This document shows positions 33,871 to 46,800 of a stretch of 52,002 bases of DNA, piece after piece (position 1 is the first letter of the stretch; the number at the start of each line of letters is the position of its first letter). The DNA is from DASZBX01 sp035943635 (lineage in GTDB: Bacteria; Actinomycetota; Actinomycetes; Streptomycetales; Catenulisporaceae), in assembly GCA_035943635.1 (NCBI GenBank), contig DASZBX010000113.1, positions 1 through 52,002 on the forward strand, written 5' to 3'. The notes under the pieces are model-generated. The model was not told where the DNA came from, searched no databases, and worked only from the letters and a program-made list of their open reading frames with translations. The position numbers and the translations under genes are program-made.

Positions 33871-34751
33871 TCGATCGGGATGAATTCGGGGGCGTAGCCG
33901 GGCAGGGAGGCGACCGTCAGCAAGGTGGCGTTCTCGGTGATGTAGGTCTTGGCGATGCCGGAGACGTGGCCGGGCAGGCGGTCCCATACCAGGATCATTC
34001 GGCCGCCGCCCAGGGCCTGGCGCAGGTTGGTGATCAGCGGGCCGAAGTCCTCCTGCGTGAACGACTCGTTCGGGGCCAGGGCGTAGAACAGCTTCGGCAG
34101 GCGCCGACTCCCGGGCCGGTAGCAGGCGAACGCGGCCATAGAGACCCGTCGCCCGTGCGTGTACGAGCAGCGCAGCCACACCCGTGTCCCGCGTCGGGCC
34201 CAGGTGCCGCGGATCGGCGGGGTCAGCATCGCCCCGGACTCGTCCTCGAACACGATCCACGCCCGCTCCCGCCGGGCCCGCTCGACGATGCCGGGCCAGG
34301 TCACCTCGATCCACTCCCGGATGGCCGGTTCGTTGCGCTGCATCGCCCGGCGCCCCGGGCGGTGATTGGAGTAGCCGATACGGCGCAGGAACCTCCAGAC
34401 CGCTGCCGTCTGGGCGAACCGCACCCCGAACAGCTCCTCGATCAGATCGTTGACTCAGGCCAGCGTCCACCGGTCCTGCTCACGGCCGTGTGCCCGGGCG
34501 CCGCGGTCCAGTTCGGCAGTGAGCACCGCGACCTGCGCCTGATCGAGCAAGGACGGATAACCCGGCCGGCCGGTCGAGCGCAACGCCCCGGCACCACCTT
34601 CCTCCCATCTGGCCTTCCACAGGTCCACCGCCGGATTACTCACAGCCAATCGCTCCGCGATCAGCACGTTCGGCACACCCTACGCGAACAGTTCCGCGGC
34701 CCGCAGCCGCCTCTCCTCCCGAAACGCCCGTTCCCGAGCGCCCGGCGTCAT
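33870..34751 (-). pseudogene. IS630-family transposase with two nonsense codons and lost C-terminus
   Basis: The minus strand from ATG 34751 encodes an IS630-type protein: an N-terminal HTH region (GVPNVLIAERLAVSNPAVDL), then a DDE_3 core with WIVFEDESGAML (first Asp), MILVWDRLPGH (second Asp) and PEFIPIE (catalytic Glu). The frame is broken by TAG at 34682-34680, where Gln is expected, and by TGA at 34457-34455, where Arg is expected. Both fit single C-to-T changes. The protein ends abruptly at the catalytic Glu, at the junction with the other transposase remnant. It is inactive. Confidence 0.82.
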
Positions 34752-34854
34752 TGAAGTACCCATACAAACCAGGTAACCCGACTGCTACCAGCCCAACCGA
34801 TCAACAAACGGCATTAAACGTCAAGCTCACTGCTGGTTGTTCACTGCCCCTTGC

Positions 34855-37800
34855 TTATTCCGCAGGTCCCGCGGTCCGCCGCCCCAACTCGTTGTCGATG
34901 AAATCGAAGATCGTCTCGGGTGAGGCGTCCTGGATCCCGTCGCCGAGACCGGAGTCCGGGACGGCCCGGTCCTCGCTCCAGCGTCCGAGCACGGCCCGGA
35001 GCCGGGCGGCGATCGCATCCCGGGTGCTCCCGTCGGCCGCCGCCAGCGCCGCCTCGATCCGTTCCACGTCGGCCGCCAGCGGGTCCGGGTGCGCGTGGGC
35101 CGGCTCCAGCCGGTTCCCGAGGTAGGCGCTGACCTGGGACGGGGTCGGGTAGTCGAAGACCAGCGTGGCGGGCAGGGCGAGGCCGGTTTCGCGGGCCAGC
35201 CGGTTGCGCAGTTCGAGCGCGGTCAGGGAGTCGAACCCCAGTTCCGTGAACTTCCGGTCGGTCCCGATGTCGGACGCGTTCGGGTGTCCGAGCACCGCGG
35301 CCGCGACCGCGCGGACCGCCGACAAGATCGCCTTGTCCCGGTCGGCTCTGGCCAGTCCGGCCAGTCGCCCGGCCAGACCTCCCGAGGCGCGGTCCTGCCG
35401 CTTGGCCGCGTCAGAGACCAGATCGCCGAGAATGGCGGGCAGCGTTCCCGCCTGCTTTCCTTCCCGCAGCGAGCGCCGGTCGAGCGTGACGGGAACGGCC
35501 AGCGGATCGTCCAGTGTCAAGGCCAGGTCGAACAGGGCCAGCCCCAGGTCTGCCAGCAGCGTAACGACCCCGATCTGGTCGATCCGGTCCCGGTCGGCCC
35601 GGGCGGTCATCGCGCTGGTGTCCTCCCACAGCCCCCAGGCCAAGGACACACCGGGCAGTCCGTCTGCCCGGCGCCGGGCCGCCAACGCGTCGAGGAACGT
35701 GTTGGCGGCGGCGTAGTTCCCCTGGCCCGGGGTTCCGGCCAGGCCGGCGAAGGACGAGTACAGGACGAACGTCGAGAGGTCGAGGCCGCGGGTCAACCGG
35801 TCGAGGTTCCAGGCGGCGTCCGCCTTCGACCGCATGACCGTGTCGATCCTTTCCGGGGTCAGCGAACCCAGGACGCCGTCGTCGATGACTCCGGCGACGT
35901 GGATCACCGCTGTCAGCGGGTGCGCGGCCGGGATGGTCGCGAGCAGGGCTTCGACGGCGTCCGGATCGGCCATGTCGCAGGCGGTCACGGTGACGCGCGT
36001 ACCCGCACCCGCCAGGTCCGCCGCCAGCCGCCGGGCTTCGTCGACGGAGGGTCCGCGACGGCTGGTGAGCAGCAGGTTCCGCAGGCCGCGGGTGGTCGCT
36101 AGGTGGCGGGCCAGGATGCGGCCGAGCGTGCCGGTGCCGCCGCTGATCAGAACCGTTCCGTCGGGATCCCACGCGCGGCCCGGGTCGCTGCTCGCGGGCG
36201 TCGCGGTCATCCGGGTCAGTCGTGGCACGCGGAGGTTGTCACCCCGGATCGCCAGCTGAGGCTCGCCGGTCGCCAACGCCCTGGCGACCACGGCCGGGCA
36301 GGCAGCTTCCCGGTCGAGATCCAGGAGCGCGAACCTGCCGGGATCCTCCGACTGGGCTGTGCGCAGCAGGCCCCAGAGGGCGGCCCCGGGAAGGTCCAGG
36401 ACGTTCTCGTCGGACCGGGTCGCCATGGCCCGCCGGGTGACCACGACCAGCTTCGGGTCGCCCGGCCACGCTGTGGTCTGCCAGGTGGTGAGCGCCGCGA
36501 GCATCCGGGCCGTGGCCGCGCGGGCTTCGTCGGCGCCCGCTTCCTGCGCGTGCTCACACGCGAAGAGCACCGCGGCCGGGACGGGTGCCCCGTCGGCCAC
36601 GGCGGCGATCAGGGTCGGCAGATCCGCGTACCTGCTCGTATCGGCGCCGGGAGCGTTGGGTGCGACGAGAGGGTCGGGGGCGCCGGGGGCGACGAGAGGG
36701 TCGGGCGCGGCGAGGGCGTCCGCCAGCGGCCCGGACCCGACGGTGACCCAGGTCGCCCGGACGGAACTGGATGCCGAGTCCTGCGCTTGCGCCCAGTCGA
36801 CCGTGAACAGCGACTGCAGGACCTGGTCCTGAGCCTGGAGCAGCCTGCTGACCGGCGTCGGGCGGATGAGCAGTTCCTCCACCTCGATGACTGGCAGACC
36901 GCCGCCGTCGGTCACGGTCAGGGCGAAAGCGTCATGGCCCCGAGCCCGCGCCACCGCTCGCAGCGTTGCCCGGGGGCCGTCGTGCCAGCTGATTCCGGAC
37001 CAGGAGAACGGAAGCGGCACCAGGCCGGTCGCACTCGGCGGTTCCGGCGCGGCCAGGGCGAGCGCTTGCAGGACGGAGTCGAGCAGCGCGGGGTGGATGG
37101 TGAACCGGTCGGCTTGGTGCGCCTCCTCCTGCGGCATCCGCGCCTCGGCGTAGACGGCGCCGTCCCCGGTCCAGACGTCGGCCAGCAGCTGGAACGCCGG
37201 CCCGTACTCGAGGGAGACGTCCGCCAGCCGGCTGTACGCGTCTCCGGTGTCCACTGCCGTGGCCGTCGGCGGAGGCCAGGCGGCCGGCGCCCGGCCGGGC
37301 GTCTCGGCCGCGGCGGCGCCGGCCACGGCCACGCCGGAGGCATGGCGGATCCAACCGGACTCGGCCTGGCCGAGCCGGCGTGAGTGCACGGCGAGCCGGC
37401 GCCGCCGCGTCTCGTTGGGCGGCGACACGGTCACTCGTACCCGCACCTTGCCGTCCTCCGGGATGATCAGCGGGTTCTCGAGCGTGAGGTTGTCGATCCG
37501 GTCGCAGCCCGCCTCCCGGCAGGACCGGATCGCCATCTCGACGAATGCCGTGCCGGGCAGCAAGGTGGCCCCGGCTACCCGGTGGTCGCGCAGCCATAGG
37601 TGGGTGCGGGTGGACAGCGCGCCGGTCAACACAACGTCCTCGTCGTCGACGGACTCGATGACGGCCCCGAGCAGTCCGTGCTCGGCGGCGGCCAGGCCCA
37701 GGCCCGAAGCCGGGTCCCCGGCCCCGCCGCCGGCTGGCGCCTCGAGCCAGAAGCGCCGGCGCTGGAAGGCATAGGTCGGCAGCTCGGTCCGGACCGGCTG

Positions 37801-40800
37801 TACGCCGTCGCTGTCGAACACCGCGGGCCAGTCGATCGCGGTACCGTTGACGTGGGCCTCGGAGAGGGAGAGCAGGAAGCGGTGGCGGTCTCCCTCGCCC
37901 CGCCGCAGCGATCCGAGGGCGACGGCTGATACCCGGCCGTCGCCGGACCCGGCCGCCTCGATAGTCTCCTGCATCCCGGTCAGCAGCATCGGGTGCGGGC
38001 TGCACTCGAGCAGGATCCGGTGCCCGCCGCCGAGCAAGGCCAGCGTGGCCTGCTCGAACTGAACGGTGGCCCGCAGGTTGGTGTACCAGTACTCGGCATC
38101 GAGGCCGGTGGTCTCCAGGATGCCGCCGGTCACGGCCGAGTAGAAGGGTATGTCGGACCGCCGGGGCCGGATTCCGGCCAGGTCCCGGCGCAACCGCTCG
38201 CGAAGCGCCTCCATCCGGGGCGAGTGCGAGGCGTAGCTGACCGGAATCCGGCGGGCCCGGACGCCCGTCAGCTTGCACTCGGTGATCAGTTCCTCGATCG
38301 CCGCTGTATCACCCGAGACGACAGTGGACCGGGGGCCGTTGACCGCGGCCACGGTCAACACGCCCGCCCAGCGCTCGACCCGGTCGCCGACCGCGGCCGC
38401 CGGCTCGTCCACCGAGGCCATCGCGCCGTCGCCAGCGGCATCGGCGAGGGCCCGGCTGCGCAGGGCCACGATGCGGGTGGCGTCGTCCAGGGACAGGGCG
38501 CCCGCCACGCAGGCCGCCGCGATCTCGCCCTGGGAGTGACCCGCGACTGCGGCCGGCCGTATCCCGTGTGCCTGCCACAATTCGGCGAGGGAGACCATCA
38601 CGGCGAACAGGGCCGGCTGGACCACGTCGACCCGGTCCAGAGCGGGAGCGCGGGGATCGCCGTGCAGGACCTCGAGCAGGTCCCATTCGGTGTACGGTCT
38701 GATCGCGTCGGCGCAATCGTGCAGTCGGCGCCGGAAGGCCGGCGCGTCCTGGAGCAGCGGTACGGCCATCCCCGGCCATTGCGCGCCCTGCCCGGGGAAG
38801 ACGAAGGCGACCCCGCTGGAGCCGACCGGCGTGCCGGTGACCACGTGCGCGGACGGCTCGCCGCGGGTGAGCTGCCCGAGGCCCTCGGTGAAATCCTCCG
38901 GCGTCGCGCCGACAATGACGGCGCGGTGGTCGAGCGCGGCCCGGGTGGTCGCGAGCGAACGGCCCACGTCGCGCGGCCTGAGGTCGGGCCCGGCTGCCAG
39001 GAAGCTGGCGAGTTTCCGCGCCTGCGCGCGCAGCGCGGCCTCGCTCTTGGCCGAGATGAGCCAGGGCACCGGCGCGGCCGGACTGTCATCGGTCGTGCTC
39101 ACCCCGCCGTCGGCTGCGGCCGGGAGCCGTGCGGGCTGGTCGGTGTTCGTCCGGGCCGGCTCCTCGGCCAGGATGACGTGCGCGTTCGTGCCGCTGATCC
39201 CGAAGGACGACACCGCTGCCCGGCGCGGGCGGCCCTCCCGGGGCCACGGGCGCGGTTCGGTGAGCACGCGAACCTCGCCGGACTCCCAATCCACATGCGG
39301 TGTCAGCTCGTCCACGTGCAAGGTGCGCGGAAGTTCGCCGTGCCGCATGGCCATCACCATCTTGATGACTCCCGCGACTCCGGCCGCGGCCAGCGTGTGG
39401 CCCAGGTTGGATTTCACCGAGCCCAGCCACAGCGGCCGCCCGGCGGGACGGTTCCGGCCGTAGGCGGCCAGCAGCGCCCGCGCCTCGATCGGGTCCCCGA
39501 GCGCCGTGCCCGTGCCGTGCGCCTCCACCGCGTCCACCTCGCCCGGCTCGAGGCCCGCGGTGCCCAGTGCCTGGCGGATGACCCGTTCCTGGGCCGGGCC
39601 GTTCGGCGCGGTCAGGCCGTTGGAGGCGCCGTCCTGGTTGACGGCCGACCCTTCGATGACGGCCAGCACCTGATGGCCGTTGCGGTGAGCGTCGGTCAGC
39701 CGCTCCAAGAGCAGCACGCCCGCCCCTTCGCCCCACGCGGTGCCGTCCGCGCCCGCCGAGAAGGCCTTGACCCGGCCGTCGGAGGCCAGCGCGCGCTGGC
39801 GGCTGAACTCGATGAAGGTGGCGGGTGTGGCGATCACCGTGGCGCCGCCGGCCAGGGCGAGGTCGCACTCGCCGGCGCGCAGAGACTGGCAGGCCAGGTG
39901 CAGTGCCACCAGCGAGGAGGAGCAGGCGGTGTCGATGGTCACGGCCGGGCCTTCGAGGCCGAACGTGTACGCGATCCGCCCGGAGGCGACGCTCGTCGTG
40001 TTCCCGGTCGACAGGTACCCCTCGAAACTGGACGGGACGCCGCGCAGCACGCCGACGTAGTCCTGGGCGATGACCCCGGCGAAGACGCCGGTCCGGCTGC
40101 CGGCCAGCGCGGCCGGGTCGATGCCGCCGCGCTCGAACGCCTCCCAGGCCGTTTCGAGCAGCAGCCGCTGCTGGGGGTCGGTCGCGACCGCCTCCCTCGG
40201 GCTGAGCTCGAAGAACTCCGCGTCGAACTGGTCGGCGTTGTAGAGGAACCCGCCCCGGGTGACATAGGTCTTCCCAGCCGCGTCGGGATCCGGGTGGTAG
40301 AGGGACTCGGTGTCCCAGCCCCGGTTGTCGGGGAAGTCTCCGGTCGCGTCCACGCCGTCGGAGACCAGCCGCCACAAGTCCTCGGGGCTTCGTACGCGGC
40401 CCGGGAACCGGCAGCTCATCGCGATAATGGCGATCGATTCGCGGCCGGTCGGCCGGGGCGCAGCAGGTGCGTCGGGCCGGTCGGCCGGCGTGTCGAGAAG
40501 TCGGCTGAGCAGGAGAGTCGTCAGCGCTCTGGTCGACGGGTAGTCGAACAACAGCGTCGCCGGCAATCGCAGCCCGGTCGCCTTGTTCAGCCGGTTCCTG
40601 AGCTCGACTGCGGTCAGCGAATCGATGCCGAGCGCACTGAACGGGCGCTCGGGATCGATCATGGTGGGCTCCTGGTGCCCGAGCACGATCGACATGTGTT
40701 CCCTGACCACGTCGAGCAGGTGGCTCTCGCGCTCGGTCTCCGGCATCCGGCGAAGCCGCGCGGCCAGACCGCCCCGGTCCGCCGCGCCACGCGCCTTACC

Positions 40801-43800
40801 AGGTGTGGCCGGCGCGCTGATCAGCTCGGTGAGAAGGGCGGGCAGTTCAGCCGCAGCGTCGTTCGCCCGCAGCCCGGCCAGGTCGAGGTGGGCGGCCACG
40901 AGGACGGCTTGATCGCGAGCGAGCGCGGCATCGAACAACGCCAGGCCGTCCGCCTCGCGAAGCGGCACAAGACCACTGCGGGCGATCCGGGCCAGCCCTT
41001 CCCCGCCGAGTCGGCTTGTCATCCCCGCGTCGGACGTCCACGGGCCCCAGGCCACGGACGTTCCGGTCAGCCCGGCGGCGCGCCGGACCCGGGCCAGACC
41101 GTCGAGCAGCGTGTTCGCGGCCGCGTAACCGCTCTGGCTGGCGTTTCCGGCGATGCCGGCGACCGAGGAGAAGAGCACGAAGGCGGCTAGGTCGTGCCCG
41201 GCAGTGAGATCGTGCAGGTGCCGGGCCGCGTCGGCTTTCGGGCGCATGACCCGGTCGAGGCCTTCGGCGTCCAGGTCTTCCAGGAGCGCGTCGTCGGTCA
41301 CTCCGGCGGCGTGGACTATCGCGGTGAGCGGGTGCTCGGCGGGAACGACCGCCAGCAGCGCGGCCACCTGGTCGCGGTCGGCCACGTCACAGGCCATGGT
41401 GACGACCTCGGCGCCGAGCGCGGCGAGCTCGGCCGTGAGCGCCTCGACCCCCTCGGCGGCGTGGCCGCGGCGGCTCGCGAGCAGGATGTGCCGCGCGCCG
41501 TGGACGGTTGCTAGCCGGCCCGCGATCAGCTGCCCGAGGCCGCCTGTACCCCCGGTCACGAGCACGGTTCCCTCGGGGTCGAGCGCGTGCGGGATGGTGA
41601 GCACGATCTTGCCGATATGGCGGGCCGTGCTCATGAAGCGGAACGCCTCGGGGGCGCGCCGCACGTCCCACGCCCGCAGCGGCAGCGGACCGAGCACGCC
41701 CGCCTCGAACAATGCATAGAGATCGTCGAGCAGGTGCCTGATCCGTTCCGGGCCGGCTTCGACAAGGTCGAACGCCCGATAGCCGATGCCCGGATGCGCG
41801 GCGAGGACCGCGGCCTGCTCACGGATGTCGGTCTTGCCGAGTTCGAGGAACCGGCCGCCGAGCGAGAGCAGACCGAGGGAGGCGTCCACGAATTCCCCGG
41901 CCAGTGAGTTCAGCACGATCCGGATGCCCCGGTCGGCGAACTTGTCGGCGAACTCGAGTGTCCGCGAGGAGGCGATGTGTGCGTCGTCGAGGCCCATGGC
42001 CCGCAGATGATCCCATTTGTCCGGGCTGGCGGTGCCGAAGACCTCGGCTCCCAGGTGGCGGGCCAGCCGGGTGGCGGCGATGCCCACGCCGCCGGCCGCC
42101 GCGTGCACGAGGACCGGTTCGCCCGGCCGCAGCACCCCCAGGTCGGTCAGGGCGTAGTAGGCCGTCAGGTACGTGATCGGGCAGGTGGCCGCTTGCGCAA
42201 ACGACCAGCCCGGGGGAATCCGGGTGAGGTGCCGCCGGTCGGCGACGGCGACCGGCCCGAAGGCCCCCATCATCAGCCCCATGACCCGGTCGCCGGGGGC
42301 GAGGTCCGTCACGTCCGGGGCCGTCTCCAGGACGACGCCGGCCCCCTCGCTGCCGAGCGCCGCGTCTCCCGGATAGACGCCCAGGGCGATCATGACGTCC
42401 CGGAAGTTCAGTCCCGCCGCGCGCACCGCCACCCGGACGTGCCCGAGTGGGATAGGCGCGCCGGCTGCGGAATCCGGTACCAGTTCCAGGCTCTCCAGGG
42501 TCCCGGCCTGCGCCACGTCCAGTCGCCAGCCGGACGCCTGGGCTGAGGGCGCCAGGGTTTCCCGATCCGTGAGCCGGACCAGCCGCGGGGCCAGGACGGC
42601 TCCGTCCCGGACGGCCAGTTGCGGCTCCCCGGCGGCGAGGGCCGCGGGCAGCGCGGCGGCCGAGGACGGGCGCGAGTCGATGTCGACGAGCGTGATGCGC
42701 CCCGGGTGCTCCGCCTGCACGGAGCGGATCAGCCCCCACACAGGAGCCTGGTCCAGGACCGGGTCGGCCTTGTCGCCGGGCCCGGCCTCGACGGCGTTGT
42801 TCGTCAGCAGGACCAGCCGGGTCGGAGCCGGACGGTCGCGGGCCAGCCACTCCTGGACGGCGGCCACGGTCGCGCCGGTCGCCTGCCGGACCGCCTGGTG
42901 CGCCGGGTCTCGCGGGTCTCCGCGTCCGGCCGACATGAGGACCGCGTCCCAGACCGGGCCGTCGCTCGCCGCGAGCGCCGCCAGGTCCGGGTAGGCCGCC
43001 GTTTCGACGCCGCACTCCTCCAGCGTGGCCCTCAGGTTCCCGGCGTCCGGGCCGACCAGCGCCCATCGGCTGGGCGAGCCGGGCGAGTCGGGCAAGTCGG
43101 GCGGCCCGAACTGCCCCGCCACCGGCGACCAGCGGACCTGGTACAGCTCGCCGACGGCAGCCGACTCGGGTGGGCCCGCCGCGGGCCGAAGATTTAGGCG
43201 GCCGATGTCGGCCACGGGCAGCCCCTCGGCGTCGGTGAGGCTGAGGGCGGCGGCCGTGCCTTCGCCGAGCATGTGCAGGTGGGCTCGCACCTGAGTGGCG
43301 CCGGCAGCCCACAGGCGCACGTCAGACCATGAGAAGACGGCCCTCGCCGGTCCCGGCGAACCCGGCGAGTCTGGTAAGCCCGGTGAAGTGTGGAAGATCA
43401 TGGCGTGGAGCGCGGCATCGAGCAGTGTGGGGTGGATGCCGAAGCCGTCCGGGTCGGCGTCCTCCGGCAGCGACAGCTCCGCATAAAGGTCGTCATCTTT
43501 GCGCCACACCGAGCTGACCAGGTGGAACGCGTCGCCGTAGTGGTTGCCGTTGTCCGCGTGCCGTTCGTAAAGGTCGGCCGAGTCCAGTTCCACGGCTCCC
43601 TCCGGCGGCCACGCGGGGCTCGGCGGCGCGGCTGGCCGGTCCCGCGGGTCGGGCCGCAGCGTGCCGGTCGCGTGGCAGGTCCAGTCCGGCTCCGCACCGT
43701 TGTCAGGGCTGGAACTGATCCGGATGGACCGGCGGCCGGACTCGTCCCCGCTTCCCACGGCCACCTGCAGGCGGGATCCCGACCCGTCCCGTGGGAGCAT

Positions 43801-46800
43801 CGGCGTGTTGATGACCAGTTCTTCGACCTGTCCGAGCCGCGTCCAGGCCGCCGCGTGCAGGGCCAGGTCGATGAGCGCCGCCCCGGGCAGCAGAGGCGTG
43901 TCGCCGACGACATGGTCGGTCAGCCAGGGCTGGGCGGCCGTGGAGATCCGGCCGCTGAACACCACGGCGGTGTCGCCGCAGTCGGCGAGCTCGACGGCCG
44001 CTTCGAGAAGCGGGTGGCCGGCGGCGGTGAGCCCGAGGGCAGGCGCGTTCGCGCGCGCGCCGGCCGGCTCGATCCAGTGCCTGCGGTGTTCGAACGCGTA
44101 GTTGGGCAGGTCGGTGAGGCGCCCGCCCAGCACCTGCGGCCACGCGGCCGTGACGCCCTCGACGTGCAATCCGGCCAGAGTCGCGGCCAGCGCGGCCGCC
44201 TCGTCCCGCCCGGCGCGGGGGACGGCGACCGGTATCACGGTCGCCTCCTTCCCGCCGGCCGCCGCCGAAGTCTCAAGCACATGCGGGGCGAGAGCGGACT
44301 CGGGTCCGACCTCAAGGTAGCTGGTGATGCCGAGTTCGGTCAGGGTCCGGATGCCGTCGGCGAACCGGACGGTGCCCCGGACGTGGCTGATCCAGTGATC
44401 GGCCGCGCCGAGATGGTCCGCCGTGGCCGGCTTGCCGGTCAGGTTGGAGATCACCGGTATGGCCGGCGCGCCGAACGAGAGGCCCGCGAGGACCGTGCCG
44501 AAATCCTCCAGCATGCCGTCCATGTGGGCGGAGTGGAACGCGTGGCTCACCGGCAGGTGCTTGACCCGCCGCCCGCGGGAGCGCCAGGTGCGGCCGAGCT
44601 GCTCGACGAGTCCGGTGTCGCCGGAGACGACCACGGCGGCCGGGCCGTTGACCGCCGCCAGGCTGACCGCGTCCGCCATGCCGGAGATGTCCGACCGGAC
44701 CTCGCTCTCGGCCGCCTCGACCGCCATCATGGCGCCGGTCTCGGGCAGGGACTGCATCAGCGTGCCGCGGGCGGCGACGAGGGCGCACGCGTCCGGGACG
44801 GAGAGCACCCCGGCGACGTGCGCGGCCACCACCTCGCCGATGGAGTGGCCGATCAGGTAGGCCGGCCGTATCCCCCACGACTCCAGCAGCCGGTACAGGG
44901 CAACTTCGTAGGCGAAGAGCGCGGCCTGGGTGTAGGCGGTCTGGTTCAGCGGCGTTTCCTCGGAAGTGCCTGCGGCGGCGAACATCACCTCGCGGAGCGG
45001 GCGGCGCAGATGCTGGTCGAGGTGCTCGCAGAGGGTGTCCAGGGTGGCGGCGAAAAGCGGTTCCCGAACGTAGAGGTCACGGCCCATGCCGATCCGCTGG
45101 CTGCCTTGGCCGGTGAACATGACGGCCACGGGACGGTCGAAGAGAACCGAGCCGTGCCGCACGTCGGCCGCCTCGCGCCCCTCGGCCAGCGCGGCCAGGC
45201 CGGCCAGCAGGCTTGCGCGGCTGTCGGCGACGACGGCGGCCCGGTGCTCCAGCGCGGTGCGCGCCGCGGCGAGGGTGTGCGCGACGTCAGGAAGGCTTAG
45301 GCCGGGGTGAGCGGCCAGGTGGTCGCGCAGCCGCCGGGCCTGGGCGGGCAGCGCCGTCGCGGTGGCGGCCGAAAGCAGGTACGGCCGGAACGCCTCGCCG
45401 GGCGGCTCCGGGGCGGACCGGCCGGGTTCGGCCGCGGCCTGGGCCGGTTCCCCGATGACGACGTGCGCGTTGGTGCCGCTGATGCCGAACGAGGAGATCG
45501 CGGCCAGGCGCGGGCGCTCGCTCCGGGGCCAGGGGCGCGACCCGGTAAGGATCGCCAGTGGGCCGTCCGCCCAGCCGACGTGCGGGGTTGGCTGATCGGC
45601 GTGCAGGGTTTGCGGCAGCCGCTCGTGTCGCAGCGCCATGACCATCTTGATCAGGCCGGCCACCCCGGCGCCCGCCTGGGTGTGGCCGATGTTGGACTTC
45701 ACCGAGCCGAGCCACAGGGGGCGTTCGGCGGTCCGCGACCGGCCGTAGGCCGCTTGCAGGGCCTGGGCTTCGATGGGATCGCCCAGGACGGTTCCGGTTC
45801 CGTGCGCCTCCACCGCGTCGACGTCGTCCGGGGTGAGCCGGGCGTCGGCGAGCGCTTGGCGGATCACCCGTTCCTGGGCGGGCCGGCTCGGGGCGGTCAG
45901 CCCGTTGGACGCGCCGTCCTGGTTGACGGCGGTGCCCCGGATCACTGCGAGCACGGGGCGGCCGGTGCGCCGTGCGTCCGACAGGCGCTGCAGCAGCAGC
46001 AGGCCGCCGCCTTCGGCGAAGTTCGTGCCGTCGGCGGCCGCGCCGAACGACTTGCAGCGGCTGTCCGGGGCCAGTCCCCGCTGCCGGGAGAACTCCACGA
46101 ACACGCGGGGGGAGGCGAGGACCGTCGCCCCGCCCGCCGCCACCATCGAGCACTCGCCGGCCCGCAGGGCGCGAACCGCCAGGTGGACGGCTACGAGGGA
46201 GGACGAGCACGCGGTGTCCACGGTGACCGCGGGCCCTTCGAGCCCGAAGGTGTAGGCGATCCGGCCAGACGCGACACTCGGAGTGTTGCCGGTCAGGAGG
46301 TAACCTTCGTAACCCTGCGCGGAGCCCAGCGGCGGCGCGTACTCCTGTGCGATCACTCCTGCGAAGACACCGGCGTCGCTGCCGCGCACGTCGCCCGACG
46401 GCAGGCCGGCCCGTTCGAACAGTTCCCAGGTGAGCTCGAGCAGCAATCGGTGCTGGGGGTCCACGGCGTCGGCCTCGCGCGGGTTCATGCCGAAGAGCGC
46501 GGCGTCGAACCCGGCCGCGTCGGCGAGGAAGCCGCCTTCCCGCACGTACGTGGTGCCGCTGTGGTCCGGGTCGGGATGGTAGAGCGCGTCGGTGTTCCAG
46601 CCCCGGTCGTCGGGGAAGGGGCCGATGGCGTCACGGCCCTCGTCGACCAGCCGCCACAGTTCCTCCGGGGACGCCACGTTCCCCGGGTAGCGGCAGGCCA
46701 TCGCCACGATCGCGATCGGCTCGTGCTTGTCCGTGTCGGCGGCGCGCAGTTGCTCCCTGGCTATGTGCAGGTCGGTGGTGACCCGCTTGAGGTACTCCCG

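Noticed and set aside
37993..41190. Long plus-strand open frame of 1065 codons antisense to PKS B
   Set aside because: High GC gives long antisense frames. The translation is Arg/Gly/Pro-rich with no known domain, and the minus strand encodes unmistakable PKS modules.
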